A stretch of 64,000 nucleotides of DNA, from NCBI RefSeq assembly GCF_900105205.1, contig NZ_FNSQ01000005.1, positions 992,001 to 1,056,000 on the forward strand, written 5' to 3'. Every line of letters begins with the position of its first letter. Position 1 is the first letter of the stretch. The notes beneath the pieces were generated by a model. The model ran no database searches. It worked only from the letters and a program-made list of their open reading frames with translations, and was not told where the DNA came from. This DNA is from Microbacterium hydrocarbonoxydans (lineage in GTDB: Bacteria > Actinomycetota > Actinomycetes > Actinomycetales > Microbacteriaceae). A program made the position numbers and the translations under genes. Shown in pieces: positions 55,951 through 63,719 of the stretch.

Positions 55951-57315
55951 ATGACCGATTACGCCGTCATCAACCCCGCCACCGGAGAGACGCTGGCGTC
56001 TTTCGACACCTTCACGGACGCGCAGATCGAGGAGGCGGTCGCCGCCGCCGACGCCGCGCACCGCGAGTGGTCGCGGTCCTCGACCGTGACGGAGCGCGCG
56101 GGGCTGCTCCGCCGTGCCGCCGAGCTGCACCGCGAGCGCCGCGAGGACCTCGCAGACGTGTTCGTGCGCGAGATGGGCAAGCCCCGCGAAGCCGCACTCG
56201 GAGAAGTCGACTTCGCGGCCGACATCGCCGAGTACTACGCCGACCAGGCCGAGGCGATCATGGCCGACCAGCCGATCGCGATCCTCGGAGACGGCTCGGC
56301 GATCATCCGCCGGTCCTCCCTCGGTCCGCTCGTCGGGATCATGCCGTGGAACTTCCCGGCGTATCAGATCGTCCGCTTCGCGGCTCCGAACCTGATCGTG
56401 GGCAACACCATCCTGCTCAAGCCCGCTCCGCAGTGTCCGGAATCGTCGACCGCGATCGAGGCGATCTATCACGACGCCGGATTCCCGAAGGGCGCGTACC
56501 AGAACGTGCTCGCGACGAACGAGCAGATCGCCGACATGATCGCCGACCCGCGCGTGCAGGGCGTCTCGCTCACGGGATCCGAGCGTGCCGGTGCGGCCGT
56601 CGCCGAGATCGCCGGGCGCAACCTCAAGAAGGTCGCGCTCGAGCTCGGCGGATCCGACCCGTTCATCGTGCTGTCCACCGACGACCTGGACGCGACGGTG
56701 CAGGCCGGTGTCGACGCGCGCCTGGACAACAACGGTCAGGCGTGCAACGGCGCGAAGCGTTTCATCATCGTCGACGACCTGTACGACGCCTTCGTCGAGA
56801 AGTTCACGGCGGCGATGGCCTCGGTCGAGGCGACCGACCCGACGCTCGACGACACGGTGCTCGGCCCGGTCTCCTCCGAGACCGCGGCAGAGAACCTGCA
56901 GAAGCAGATCGACCAGGCCGTCGAGCAGGGTGCGACGCTGCTGACCGGAGGCACCAGGGACGGCGCGTTCTTCGCCCCGACGGTGCTCGCCGACGTGACG
57001 CCCGAGATGAACGTCTACCGCGAGGAGCTGTTCGGACCCGCGGCGGTCGTCTACCGGGTCACCGACGAGGATGCAGCCGTCGCCCTCGCGAACGACACCA
57101 CCTTCGGTCTCGGCTCGTACGTCTTCACCACCGATGCCGAGCAGGCAGAGCGCGTCGCCGACAACATCGAGGCGGGCATGGTCTACGTGAACCTCGTGCT
57201 GGCCGACAGCCCCGAGCTGCCGTTCGGCGGCATCAAGCGCAGCGGCACGTCGCGCGAGCTGGGTCACCTGGCTGCCGACGAGTTCGTCAACAAGAAGCTC
57301 ATCCGCATCGGCTGA
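55951..57315 (+). CDS. Aldehyde dehydrogenase (YneI/GabD2 type; candidate 4-aminobutanal dehydrogenase)
   Basis: A 454-residue aldehyde dehydrogenase. PWNFPAYQIVRFAAPNLIVGN, LTGSERAGAAVAE, LELGGSDPF and NNGQACNGAKRF give nucleotide motif, Glu base and Cys nucleophile. The overall pattern is closer to YneI (Sad) SSADH than to GabD. As gabD is next door, this enzyme may take 4-aminobutanal to GABA, completing the route, or act as a second SSADH. Its GGAGAGAAC binding site precedes ATG 55951. The operon ends at the hairpin after it. Confidence 0.82.
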   Translation: MTDYAVINPATGETLASFDTFTDAQIEEAVAAADAAHREWSRSSTVTERAGLLRRAAELHRERREDLADVFVREMGKPREAALGEVDFAADIAEYYADQAEAIMADQPIAILGDGSAIIRRSSLGPLVGIMPWNFPAYQIVRFAAPNLIVGNTILLKPAPQCPESSTAIEAIYHDAGFPKGAYQNVLATNEQIADMIADPRVQGVSLTGSERAGAAVAEIAGRNLKKVALELGGSDPFIVLSTDDLDATVQAGVDARLDNNGQACNGAKRFIIVDDLYDAFVEKFTAAMASVEATDPTLDDTVLGPVSSETAAENLQKQIDQAVEQGATLLTGGTRDGAFFAPTVLADVTPEMNVYREELFGPAAVVYRVTDEDAAVALANDTTFGLGSYVFTTDAEQAERVADNIEAGMVYVNLVLADSPELPFGGIKRSGTSRELGHLAADEFVNKKLIRIG

Positions 57316-57331
57316 GTGATCGCATCGAGGA

Positions 57332-57359
57332 AGGGGCGGATGCTGCGGCATCCGCCCCT
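57332..57359 (+). terminator. Terminator of the putrescine/GABA operon
   Basis: AGGGGCGGATGC (57332-57343) pairs with GCATCCGCCCCT (57348-57359) around TGCG, then CTCTCTGCG. 12 bp perfect. Confidence 0.75.
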
Positions 57360-57424
57360 CTCTGCGTCCCCGGCGGCGCCGAGGAGGTAGGCGCCGCACC
57401 GGAGCCGACCTCCGTGACCGGGCG

Positions 57425-57430
57425 TAGGTT
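57425..57430 (+). promoter_or_regulatory. -10 box of poxB
   Basis: TAGGTT ends 6 nt before ATG 57437 and there is no Shine-Dalgarno, implying a leaderless mRNA. Confidence 0.5.
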
Positions 57431-57436
57431 GGATGT

Positions 57437-59161
57437 ATGGCCACTGTCGCAGCGAACATCGTCAAGTCCCTCCGCGCCAACGGCATCGACCGCGTCTACG
57501 GTCTGCCGGGCGACTCGCTCAACGGGTTCACCGATGCCCTCCGCAAGGACGGCGGCATCCGCTGGGTGCACGTGCGACACGAGGAGTCCGCGGCATTCGC
57601 GGCCGCAGCGGATGCCTCGCTCACGGGCGAGCTCGCAGTGGTCGCCGGCTCCTGCGGGCCGGGCAACCTGCACCTCATCAACGGCCTCTACGACGCGAAC
57701 CGCTCGCGGGTCCCCGTGCTGGCGATCGCCGCGCACATCCCCACGACCGAGATCGGCACCGGCTACTTCCAGGAGACGCATCCGCAGGAGCTGTTCCGCG
57801 AGTGCAGCGTCTACGTCGAATACGTCGCCGATCCGAAGCAGATGCCGCGCCTGCTGGAGATCGCGATGCGCGCGGCGATCGAGCAGCGCGGGGTCGCCGT
57901 GCTGGTGATCCCCGGCGATGTCGCGCTGGCCGAGATCGCCGACGACCGCGCCGTGGTCATCGAGCGCTCGCATCCGGTGATCGTTCCCAGCGGTGACGAG
58001 CTCGACCGTGCAGCGACGCTGCTGAACGCGTCGAAGAAGACGACGATCCTCGCCGGCGCAGGAGTCGAGGGCTCCCACGACGAGGTCATCGCGCTGGCCG
58101 ACCGCCTCGGAGCGCCGATCGTGCACGCCCTCCGCGGCAAGGAGTTCATCGAGTACGACAACCCGTTCGACGTCGGCATGACGGGGCTGCTCGGCTTCGC
58201 CTCCGGCTACCGGGCGATGGAGGCCGCCGACACGCTGCTGGTGCTCGGCAGCGACTTCCCGTACGAGCAGTTCTACCCGGAGCACGCGACGACGATCCAG
58301 GTCGACATCCGCGGGTCGCAGCTGGGCAAGCGGCATCCGCTCGATCTCGGCCTGGTGGGCGACGTCGGCGCGACGGCCGCCGCGCTCCTGCCGCGCCTCG
58401 CCGAGAAGAGCGATCGCGACCACCTCGACGACTCGACCGCTCACTACCGCAAGACCAGGGCCAAGCTCGACGACCTCGCGACCCCGACCAGGGCCGGGCG
58501 GCCGATCCATCCGCAGTATCTCGCGCGCCTATTGGACGAGCAGGCGGCGGATGACGCGATCTTCACCGCGGATGTCGGCTCGCCGACCGTGTGGGCTGCG
58601 CGCTACCTGTCGATGACCGAGAACCGCCGCCTGATCGGCTCGTTCACGCATGGTTCGATGGCGAACGCCCTGCTGCACGGGATCGGCGCTCAGGTGTCGC
58701 ATCCCGACCGTCAGGTCGTCGCGCTGGCCGGCGACGGCGGTCTGGCGATGATGCTCGGCGAGCTGCTGACTCTCACGCAGAACGGGCTTCCCGTGAAGAC
58801 GATCGTCGTGAACAACTCGTCGCTGAACTTCGTCGAGCTCGAGATGAAGGCGGCCGGCTTCGTGAACTACGGCACGGAGCTCACCAACCCGAGCTTCGCG
58901 GCGATCGCCGAGGCGATGGGCATCTTCGCCCGCAGGGTCGAGAACAGCGAGGACCTGCCGGATGCCGTGCGCGAGGTGCTCGCGCACGACGGCCCCGCCC
59001 TGCTCGATGTCGTCACCGAGCGACAGGAGCTGTCGATGCCGCCCGCGATCGAGGCGGCGCAGGTCAAGGGCTTCGCGCTCTACGCGATCCGCACGGTCAT
59101 GTCCGGCAAGGGTGACGAGCTGCTCGACCTCGCACGGGCGAACTGGCGCCAGTTCCTCTGA
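57437..59161 (+). CDS. poxB: Pyruvate oxidase/dehydrogenase (quinone), TPP-dependent
   Basis: A 574-residue thiamine-diphosphate and FAD enzyme of the PoxB type that decarboxylates pyruvate to acetate and CO2. RVYGLPGDSLNGFTDALRK, RHEESAAFAAAADA with the TPP-activating Glu, GSCGPGNLHLINGLYDA, and the TPP/Mg motif GDGGLAMMLGELLTLTQ...VVNNSSLNF are intact. In E. coli it gives electrons to quinones; a membrane-associated role is likely. It has its own promoter after the GABA operon terminator. The stop codon lies within the first unit of a 17-bp triple repeat. Confidence 0.92.
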   Translation: MATVAANIVKSLRANGIDRVYGLPGDSLNGFTDALRKDGGIRWVHVRHEESAAFAAAADASLTGELAVVAGSCGPGNLHLINGLYDANRSRVPVLAIAAHIPTTEIGTGYFQETHPQELFRECSVYVEYVADPKQMPRLLEIAMRAAIEQRGVAVLVIPGDVALAEIADDRAVVIERSHPVIVPSGDELDRAATLLNASKKTTILAGAGVEGSHDEVIALADRLGAPIVHALRGKEFIEYDNPFDVGMTGLLGFASGYRAMEAADTLLVLGSDFPYEQFYPEHATTIQVDIRGSQLGKRHPLDLGLVGDVGATAAALLPRLAEKSDRDHLDDSTAHYRKTRAKLDDLATPTRAGRPIHPQYLARLLDEQAADDAIFTADVGSPTVWAARYLSMTENRRLIGSFTHGSMANALLHGIGAQVSHPDRQVVALAGDGGLAMMLGELLTLTQNGLPVKTIVVNNSSLNFVELEMKAAGFVNYGTELTNPSFAAIAEAMGIFARRVENSEDLPDAVREVLAHDGPALLDVVTERQELSMPPAIEAAQVKGFALYAIRTVMSGKGDELLDLARANWRQFL

Positions 59162-59206
59162 GCCGGCCGTTCCTCTGAGGCGCGCGTTCCTCTGAGGCGC
59201 GCGTTC
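59152..59206 (+). repeat. 17-bp tandem repeat across the poxB stop codon
   Basis: GTTCCTCTGAGCCGGCC (59152), GTTCCTCTGAGGCGCGC (59169 and 59186) follow head to tail, with a fourth start GTTC at 59203. The first copy contains the last codons and TGA of poxB, so the repeat arose from the gene end. Confidence 0.85.
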
Positions 59207-59533
59207 GGGAGGAGAACACCTCCTTGGGAGGAGAAGTCTGCGCGGTTCGTCCGCCCGAAGAGGAGATTTCCTCCCGGAGAGGTGACGCCGCTCACCCCTC
59301 GATGCGCAGGTCCACCTGGAACTGCTGCACGTCAGCACTCACCGCATCCCCTCCTGTTGCATCCGCCCGCCGAGCCTAACAACAACGGGCGGGCCCCACC
59401 CGGTTCGGCTCCGGCCGAAGGATGCCGTATGCTGGACCAGCAGTTGTTGTCTGCATTCTTTCGCCGTGCCCGGTCCCTGCGGTCCGATAGCGGTGGCAGG
59501 ATGAAGATGACACCCCGAGACCTCCCGGTCTCT
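59207..59533. other. Gene-free stretch between poxB and tRNA-Trp
   Basis: It holds purine-rich blocks GGAGGAGAA (59208 and 59227) and a self-complementary pair GGGAGGA (59226-59232)/TCCTCCC (59269-59275) that may terminate poxB. On the minus strand a 16-codon reading frame (59292-59342) has an AGGAGGGG site but no recognisable product. No convincing protein gene is seen. The tRNA promoter cannot be fixed by eye. Confidence 0.45.
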
Positions 59534-59606
<73 letters not shown>

Positions 59607-59645
59607 CGCGTCAGCACAGGCTGACACACGAAAGGTACATTCAGG

Positions 59646-59918
59646 ATGGATCAGGACGAACCGCGCGGCGAGGTCGTCGCGGCCGGCGCCACCCGCGAGA
59701 ACAAGCGCGGGATCGTGGGCTTCTTCGGGAGCATCGCCCTGTTCTTCCGTCAGGTCATCGCAGAGCTGCGCAAGGTCGTCACGCCGACCCGCAAGGAACT
59801 GGTCAAGTTCACCGCGGTGGTGCTCGTCTTCGTTCTGATCGTCATGGGCATCGTGTACGGACTGGACACCTTGTTCGCCTGGGTGACGCACATCGTCTTC
59901 GGGGTCCCGGGCGCCTGA
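59646..59918 (+). CDS. secE: Preprotein translocase subunit SecE
   Basis: A 90-residue SecE with a single C-terminal membrane helix (VVLVFVLIVMGIVYGLDTLFAWV), preceded by the amphipathic hallmark FFRQVIAELRKVVTPTRKELVKF. It clamps SecY. It lies 40 nt after the tRNA and 41 nt before nusG, the classical secE-nusG pair. Confidence 0.97.
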   Translation: MDQDEPRGEVVAAGATRENKRGIVGFFGSIALFFRQVIAELRKVVTPTRKELVKFTAVVLVFVLIVMGIVYGLDTLFAWVTHIVFGVPGA

Positions 59919-59959
59919 CGCCCACGCGGCCCTGGCCGCAGTGATTGGAAAGAAACAAC

Positions 59960-60991
59960 GTGTCTGAACGATATTCCGACGACGCCGACTGGGCGACGGC
60001 TGCCGAGCAGTCGAGCGAAGAGGACGAGGCCCAGGAGGGCAACGTCCTCGCCGCAGAAGAGATCTCGGTCACGTCTGCCGAGCATGTCGCCCTCCACATC
60101 GAGGACGTCGACGGCGAGGACGAGACCGACACGCAGGACGACACCGACATCGAAATCGACGACCCGGAGGCGGACGCGATCGTGAACGACGCTCTCAACC
60201 TGGACGAAGCGGCTGAGTCTGAGGCTGCCGCTGAGGTCCTGAACGATTCTGTGGCGGAGGAGACCGCCGAGCTCGAGGCCGCAGAGGCCGACGAGGTCAC
60301 CCCGTACGACGGCCCCGACGTGAACGGCGACGAGGATGCCGACGCCGAGGCGGAGGACGACTCCGAGGAAGACCCGTACGAGGCGTTCCGCCTCGACCTG
60401 CGGATGCTCCCGGGCAAGTGGTACGTCATCCACTCCTACGCGGGCTTCGAGCGCAAGGTCAAGGCGAACATCGAGCAGCGCAAGTCGACGCTCGAGGTCG
60501 AGGACGAGATCTACCAGGTCGAGGTCCCGATGGAGGACGTCGTCGAGATCAAGAACGGCCAGCGCAAGATGGTCACCCGCGTGCGCATCCCTGGCTACGT
60601 GCTCGTGCGCATGGAGCTGACCGAGGACACCTGGTCGGTCGTGCGCCACACCCCCGGTGTCACCGGCTTCGTGGGCAACGCCCACAACCCGACGCCGCTG
60701 CGCTTCGAAGAGGCCTTCAACATGCTGAAGTCGCTCGTCGAGGTCAAGGACGTCCCGACCGCCAAGAACATCGCGTCGAAGGGCGGCGTCGCCGTCGCTC
60801 GTCCGCTGCCGGCCGAGGTCGACTTCGAGGTCGGCGAGACGATCACCATCAAGGAGGGCTCGTTCGCGGGTCTTCCCGGTTCGATCAGCGAGATCAAGCC
60901 CGAGAGCGGCAAGCTCACGGTCCTCGTCTCGCTCTTCGAGCGCGAGACCCCGGTCGAGCTGTCGTTCGACCAGGTCACGAAGATGATCTGA
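59960..60991 (+). CDS. nusG: Transcription elongation factor NusG with a long acidic N-terminus
   Basis: NusG binds RNA polymerase and Rho/S10 and couples transcription and translation. 343 residues, about 160 more than E. coli. GTG 59960 gives [11 protein letters not shown]; a TTG five codons upstream is possible but less well placed. Residues 1-150 are dominated by Asp, Glu and Ala. The NGN domain begins at [16 protein letters not shown] (152), with [37 protein letters not shown] core, and the KOW domain is [22 protein letters not shown] hairpin follows the stop. Confidence 0.95.
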   Translation: MSERYSDDADWATAAEQSSEEDEAQEGNVLAAEEISVTSAEHVALHIEDVDGEDETDTQDDTDIEIDDPEADAIVNDALNLDEAAESEAAAEVLNDSVAEETAELEAAEADEVTPYDGPDVNGDEDADAEAEDDSEEDPYEAFRLDLRMLPGKWYVIHSYAGFERKVKANIEQRKSTLEVEDEIYQVEVPMEDVVEIKNGQRKMVTRVRIPGYVLVRMELTEDTWSVVRHTPGVTGFVGNAHNPTPLRFEEAFNMLKSLVEVKDVPTAKNIASKGGVAVARPLPAEVDFEVGETITIKEGSFAGLPGSISEIKPESGKLTVLVSLFERETPVELSFDQVTKMI

Positions 60992-61002
60992 CACCTGCTT
61001 TC

Positions 61003-61038
61003 CGAGAACGGCCGTCCCATGCGGGGCGGCCGTTCTCG
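61003..61038 (+). terminator. Hairpin after nusG
   Basis: CGAGAACGGCCG (61003-61014) and CGGCCGTTCTCG (61027-61038) form a 12-bp perfect stem with a 12-nt loop, 12 nt after the nusG stop. No T run. It separates nusG from the repeat array. Confidence 0.65.
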
Positions 61039-61054
61039 CGTTCCCGGCGCTTGC

Positions 61055-61474
61055 CCCGAGCCCGTGCGGGGTCACTTCCGCATCCCCGAGCCCGTGCGGG
61101 GTCACTTCCGCATCCGAAACCGGCTGTTCCGCTGCGCAATCGGCCCCGCCTGGCAACCGGTCATCGAGCGGCAGCGCTCCACGTGCACGTGCGGGCCCGT
61201 GCGGGTCAGTTCCGCATCCGCGGGCCCGTGCGGGGTCAGTTCCGCATCCGCGAGCCAGTGCGGGGTCACTTCCGCATCCGAAGCCGGCTGTTCCGCTGCG
61301 CAATCGACCCCGCCCGGCAACCGGTCATCGAGCGGCAGCGCTCCACGTGCACGTGCCCGGGCCCGTGCGGGTCAGTTCCGCATCCCCGGGCCCGTGCGGG
61401 GTCAGTTCCGCATCCGAAACCGGCTGTTCCGCTGCGCAATCGACCCCGCCAGGCAACCGGTCATCGAGCGGCAG
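61055..61474. repeat. Compound tandem repeat array between nusG and rplK
   Basis: Two unit types alternate. A short ~30-bp unit with GCCCGTGCGGGGTCA followed by (A/C)(C/G)TTCCGCATCC occurs seven times (61055, 61085, 61191, 61221, 61251, 61357, 61385). A long unit of 60-78 bp with CCGGCTGTTCCGCTGCGCAAT and CAACCGGTCATCGAGCGGCAG occurs three times (61115, 61280, 61415). The order is SS-L-SSS-L-SS-L. Each short unit holds a small CCCG/CGGG palindrome and each full long unit a CACGTGCACGTG palindrome. No coding potential is credible. Confidence 0.85.
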
Positions 61475-61498
61475 TGATCGACATGCCCCAGCATCAGG

Positions 61499-61595
61499 TA
61501 GACTTGTGTGGTTTGTGTGCCGCTTCGGCGTGCGCGCAGACGACCGCAGCCCGGAGATGCCGGGTTCGCGGGAGAGCGGATGCAACCGGCATCCG
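61499..61595 (+). promoter_or_regulatory. rplKA promoter and leader
   Basis: TAGACT at 61499-61504 is a good -10; the -35 is weak (GATCGA, 17 bp up). The ~105-nt leader contains a hairpin CGGATGC/GCATCCG (61577-61583 with 61589-61595) right before GGAAGAGG. In many bacteria L1 represses this operon by binding a leader hairpin, so this is a candidate target. Confidence 0.45.
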
Positions 61596-61615
61596 TTCGA
61601 TGAAAGGAAGAGGAT

Positions 61616-62047
61616 ATGGCACCGAAGAAGAAGGTGACCGGCCTGATCAAGCTTCAGATCAACGCCGGTGCAGCCAACCCGGCGCCGCCGATCGGCCCCG
61701 CGCTCGGTCAGCATGGCGTCAACATCATGGAGTTCTGCAAGGCGTACAACGCCGCGACCGAGTCGCAGCGCGGCAACGTCATCCCCGTCGAGATCACCGT
61801 CTACGAGGACCGCAGCTTCACGTTCATCCTGAAGACCCCGCCGGCCGCGGAGCTCATCAAGAAGGCCGCCGGCGTGCCCAAGGGCTCGTCGACGCCGCAC
61901 ACGGTCAAGGTCGCGAAGATCACCAAGGACCAGGTCCGTCAGATCGCCGAGACCAAGCAGGCCGACCTGAACGCGAACGACATCGAGGCTGCCTCGAAGA
62001 TCATCGCCGGCACCGCCCGTTCCATGGGCATCACGGTCGAGGGCTGA
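61616..62047 (+). CDS. rplK: 50S ribosomal protein L11
   Basis: L11 forms the GTPase-associated centre and, in other bacteria, supports RelA activation. 143 residues with [42 protein letters not shown] and the C-terminal rRNA-binding [14 protein letters not shown]. The Pro-rich [10 protein letters not shown] hinge used by thiopeptides is unchanged. It pairs with rplA; rplJ and rplL are not in the window. Confidence 0.98.
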
Positions 62048-62058
62048 GGAGAATAATC

Positions 62059-62748
62059 ATGGCTACGAAGTCCAAGGCTTACAAGGCTGCCGCCGAGAAG
62101 ATCGAGGCAGACCGTTTCTACACTCCGACCGAGGCTGTCGCCCTGGCGAAGGAGACCGGTTCGGCGAAGTTCGACTCGACCGTCGAGGTCGCGCTGAAGC
62201 TCGCCGTCGACCCCCGCAAGGCGGACCAGATGGTGCGCGGCACCGTCATCCTGCCCCACGGCACCGGTAAGACCGCCCGCGTCATCGTCTTCGCCACCGG
62301 CCCCGCGGCCGAGGCAGCGATCGCGGCAGGTGCAGATGAGGTCGGCGGCGCCGAGCTCATCGAGAAGGTCGCCGGCGGCTGGACCGCGTTCGACGCGGCC
62401 GTCTCCACCCCTGAGCTCATGGGCCAGGTCGGTCGTCTCGGAAAGGTCCTGGGTCCGCGTGGACTCATGCCGAACCCGAAGACCGGCACCGTGACCCCGA
62501 ACACGGCCAAGGCCGTCGAGGAGATCAAGGGCGGAAAGATCGAGTTCCGCGTCGACAAGCACGCCAACGTGCACTTCGTCGTCGGCAAGTCGTCGTTCTC
62601 CGCCGAGCAGCTGAACGAGAACATCGGCGCAGCGCTCGAGGAGATCGTCCGCCTCAAGCCGTCGAGCTCGAAGGGCCGTTACATCCAGAAGGGCGCCGTG
62701 TCGACCACGTTCGGCCCCGGCATCCCGCTGGACGTCAACGCCATCTGA
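62059..62748 (+). CDS. rplA: 50S ribosomal protein L1
   Basis: L1 forms the mobile stalk at the E site and is a translational repressor. ATG 62059 after GAGGAGAATAATC starts [21 protein letters not shown], and the protein has 229 residues. The frame is open far upstream across the repeat array, which is not coding. Conserved [18 protein letters not shown] is present. A strong terminator ends the operon. Confidence 0.98.
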   Translation: MATKSKAYKAAAEKIEADRFYTPTEAVALAKETGSAKFDSTVEVALKLAVDPRKADQMVRGTVILPHGTGKTARVIVFATGPAAEAAIAAGADEVGGAELIEKVAGGWTAFDAAVSTPELMGQVGRLGKVLGPRGLMPNPKTGTVTPNTAKAVEEIKGGKIEFRVDKHANVHFVVGKSSFSAEQLNENIGAALEEIVRLKPSSSKGRYIQKGAVSTTFGPGIPLDVNAI

Positions 62749-62759
62749 GTGTGATCCTG

Positions 62760-62788
62760 AAAGGCCCCCGCATCATGCGGGGGCCTTT
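62760..62788 (+). terminator. Terminator of rplKA
   Basis: A 13-bp perfect stem, AAAGGCCCCCGCA with TGCGGGGGCCTTT, with a TCA loop and CTGC after. The T-rich right arm makes it a confident terminator. Confidence 0.85.
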
Positions 62789-62906
62789 CTGCATACCGGT
62801 CCCGACATCCTGCGTCATCCGATGTGGGATGCTGGGCCGAAGCCACGTACTGTAAGTGAGTTCCGCGCCACAGCACTCGCGCCTCACCGCACCCCAGGAG
62901 GGTCAC

Positions 62907-63716
62907 ATGTCCCGTCGCCTCATCGCCGTCACCGCACTGGTCGTCACCGCCGCAGCACTCACCGCGTGCAGCGGAAGCACCGCGCCCGAGAGCTCGAGCG
63001 CGGAGGGCGGCCCGGACTTCGGTCTGGTCAAGGACGGCACCCTGACGGTCGCCACCGAGGGCACCTACCGCCCGTTCAGCTTCCACGAGGACGGCGGCAC
63101 CGGCGACCTCACCGGATTCGACGTCGAGATCATCCAGGCGGTCGCCGACAAGCTCGACCTCGAGATCGAGTTCCAGGAGACCCAGTGGGACGCGATCTTC
63201 GCCGGCCTCGACGCCGATCGCTTCGACGTGATCGCGAACCAGGTCAGCATCAACGAGGAGCGCCAGGAGAAGTACCTCTTCAGCACCCCGTACACCGTGT
63301 CTCCCGGAGTGATCGTGGTCGCCGAGGACGACGACTCCATCTCGTCGTTCGAGGACCTCGAAGGCAAGACCACCGCGCAGTCGCTCACCAGCAACTGGTA
63401 CGAGCTCGCGACCGAGTCCGGCGCCACCGTCGAGGGCGTCGAGGGATGGGCGCAGGCCGTCGAGCTGCTGCGTCAGGGCCGCGTCGACGCAACCGTCAAT
63501 GACAAGCTGACCTTCCTCGACTACGAGAACACCAACAGCCCCTCTGGGCTGAAGATCGCCGCCGAGACCGATGAGGCCGGCGAGCAGGCGTTCGTGTTCA
63601 CGAAGGACAAGGCCGACCTCGTCGAGGCCATCGACGGCGCACTCGAGGAGCTGCGCGCCGACGGCACCCTGGCCGAGATCAGCGAGAAGTACTTCGGCGA
63701 AGACGTCACCGAGTAA
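62907..63716 (+). CDS. Amino acid ABC transporter substrate-binding lipoprotein
   Basis: A 269-residue lipoprotein of the SBP_bac_3 family. The signal peptide ends in the lipobox L18-T-A-C21. The domain starts with GTLTVATEGTYRPFSFHEDGGTGDLTGFDVEIIQAVADKL and contains QETQWDAIFAGLDADRFDVIANQVSIN, both typical for polar amino acid or cystine binders. ATG 62907 has CAGGAGGGTC upstream. The ABC permease follows after 3 nt. The amino acid bound cannot be stated with confidence; the TcyA-like pattern hints at cystine. Confidence 0.9.
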   Translation: MSRRLIAVTALVVTAAALTACSGSTAPESSSAEGGPDFGLVKDGTLTVATEGTYRPFSFHEDGGTGDLTGFDVEIIQAVADKLDLEIEFQETQWDAIFAGLDADRFDVIANQVSINEERQEKYLFSTPYTVSPGVIVVAEDDDSISSFEDLEGKTTAQSLTSNWYELATESGATVEGVEGWAQAVELLRQGRVDATVNDKLTFLDYENTNSPSGLKIAAETDEAGEQAFVFTKDKADLVEAIDGALEELRADGTLAEISEKYFGEDVTE

Positions 63717-63719
63717 TCG

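Noticed and set aside
52221-55952. 1243-codon open frame on the minus strand across the permease and gabD
   Set aside because: Antisense shadow with low-complexity Glu/Arg/Asp content; genuine genes with full motifs lie on the plus strand.
59292-59342. 16-codon minus-strand frame with AGGAGGGG upstream
   Set aside because: Too short to judge, no family and no conservation information; kept only as a note.
61055-61474. CRISPR array in the nusG-rplK gap
   Set aside because: Units are of two types, touching head to tail without unique spacers, and no cas genes are near.
61102-61477. Short proteins with 10-residue repeats encoded in the array on either strand
   Set aside because: Periodicity follows the 30-bp DNA unit; no start with binding site, and frame shifts at unit boundaries.
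60418-62058. Upstream extension of rplA through nusG and the repeat array
   Set aside because: It reads the array and rplK out of frame; ATG 62059 has a good binding site and family start.
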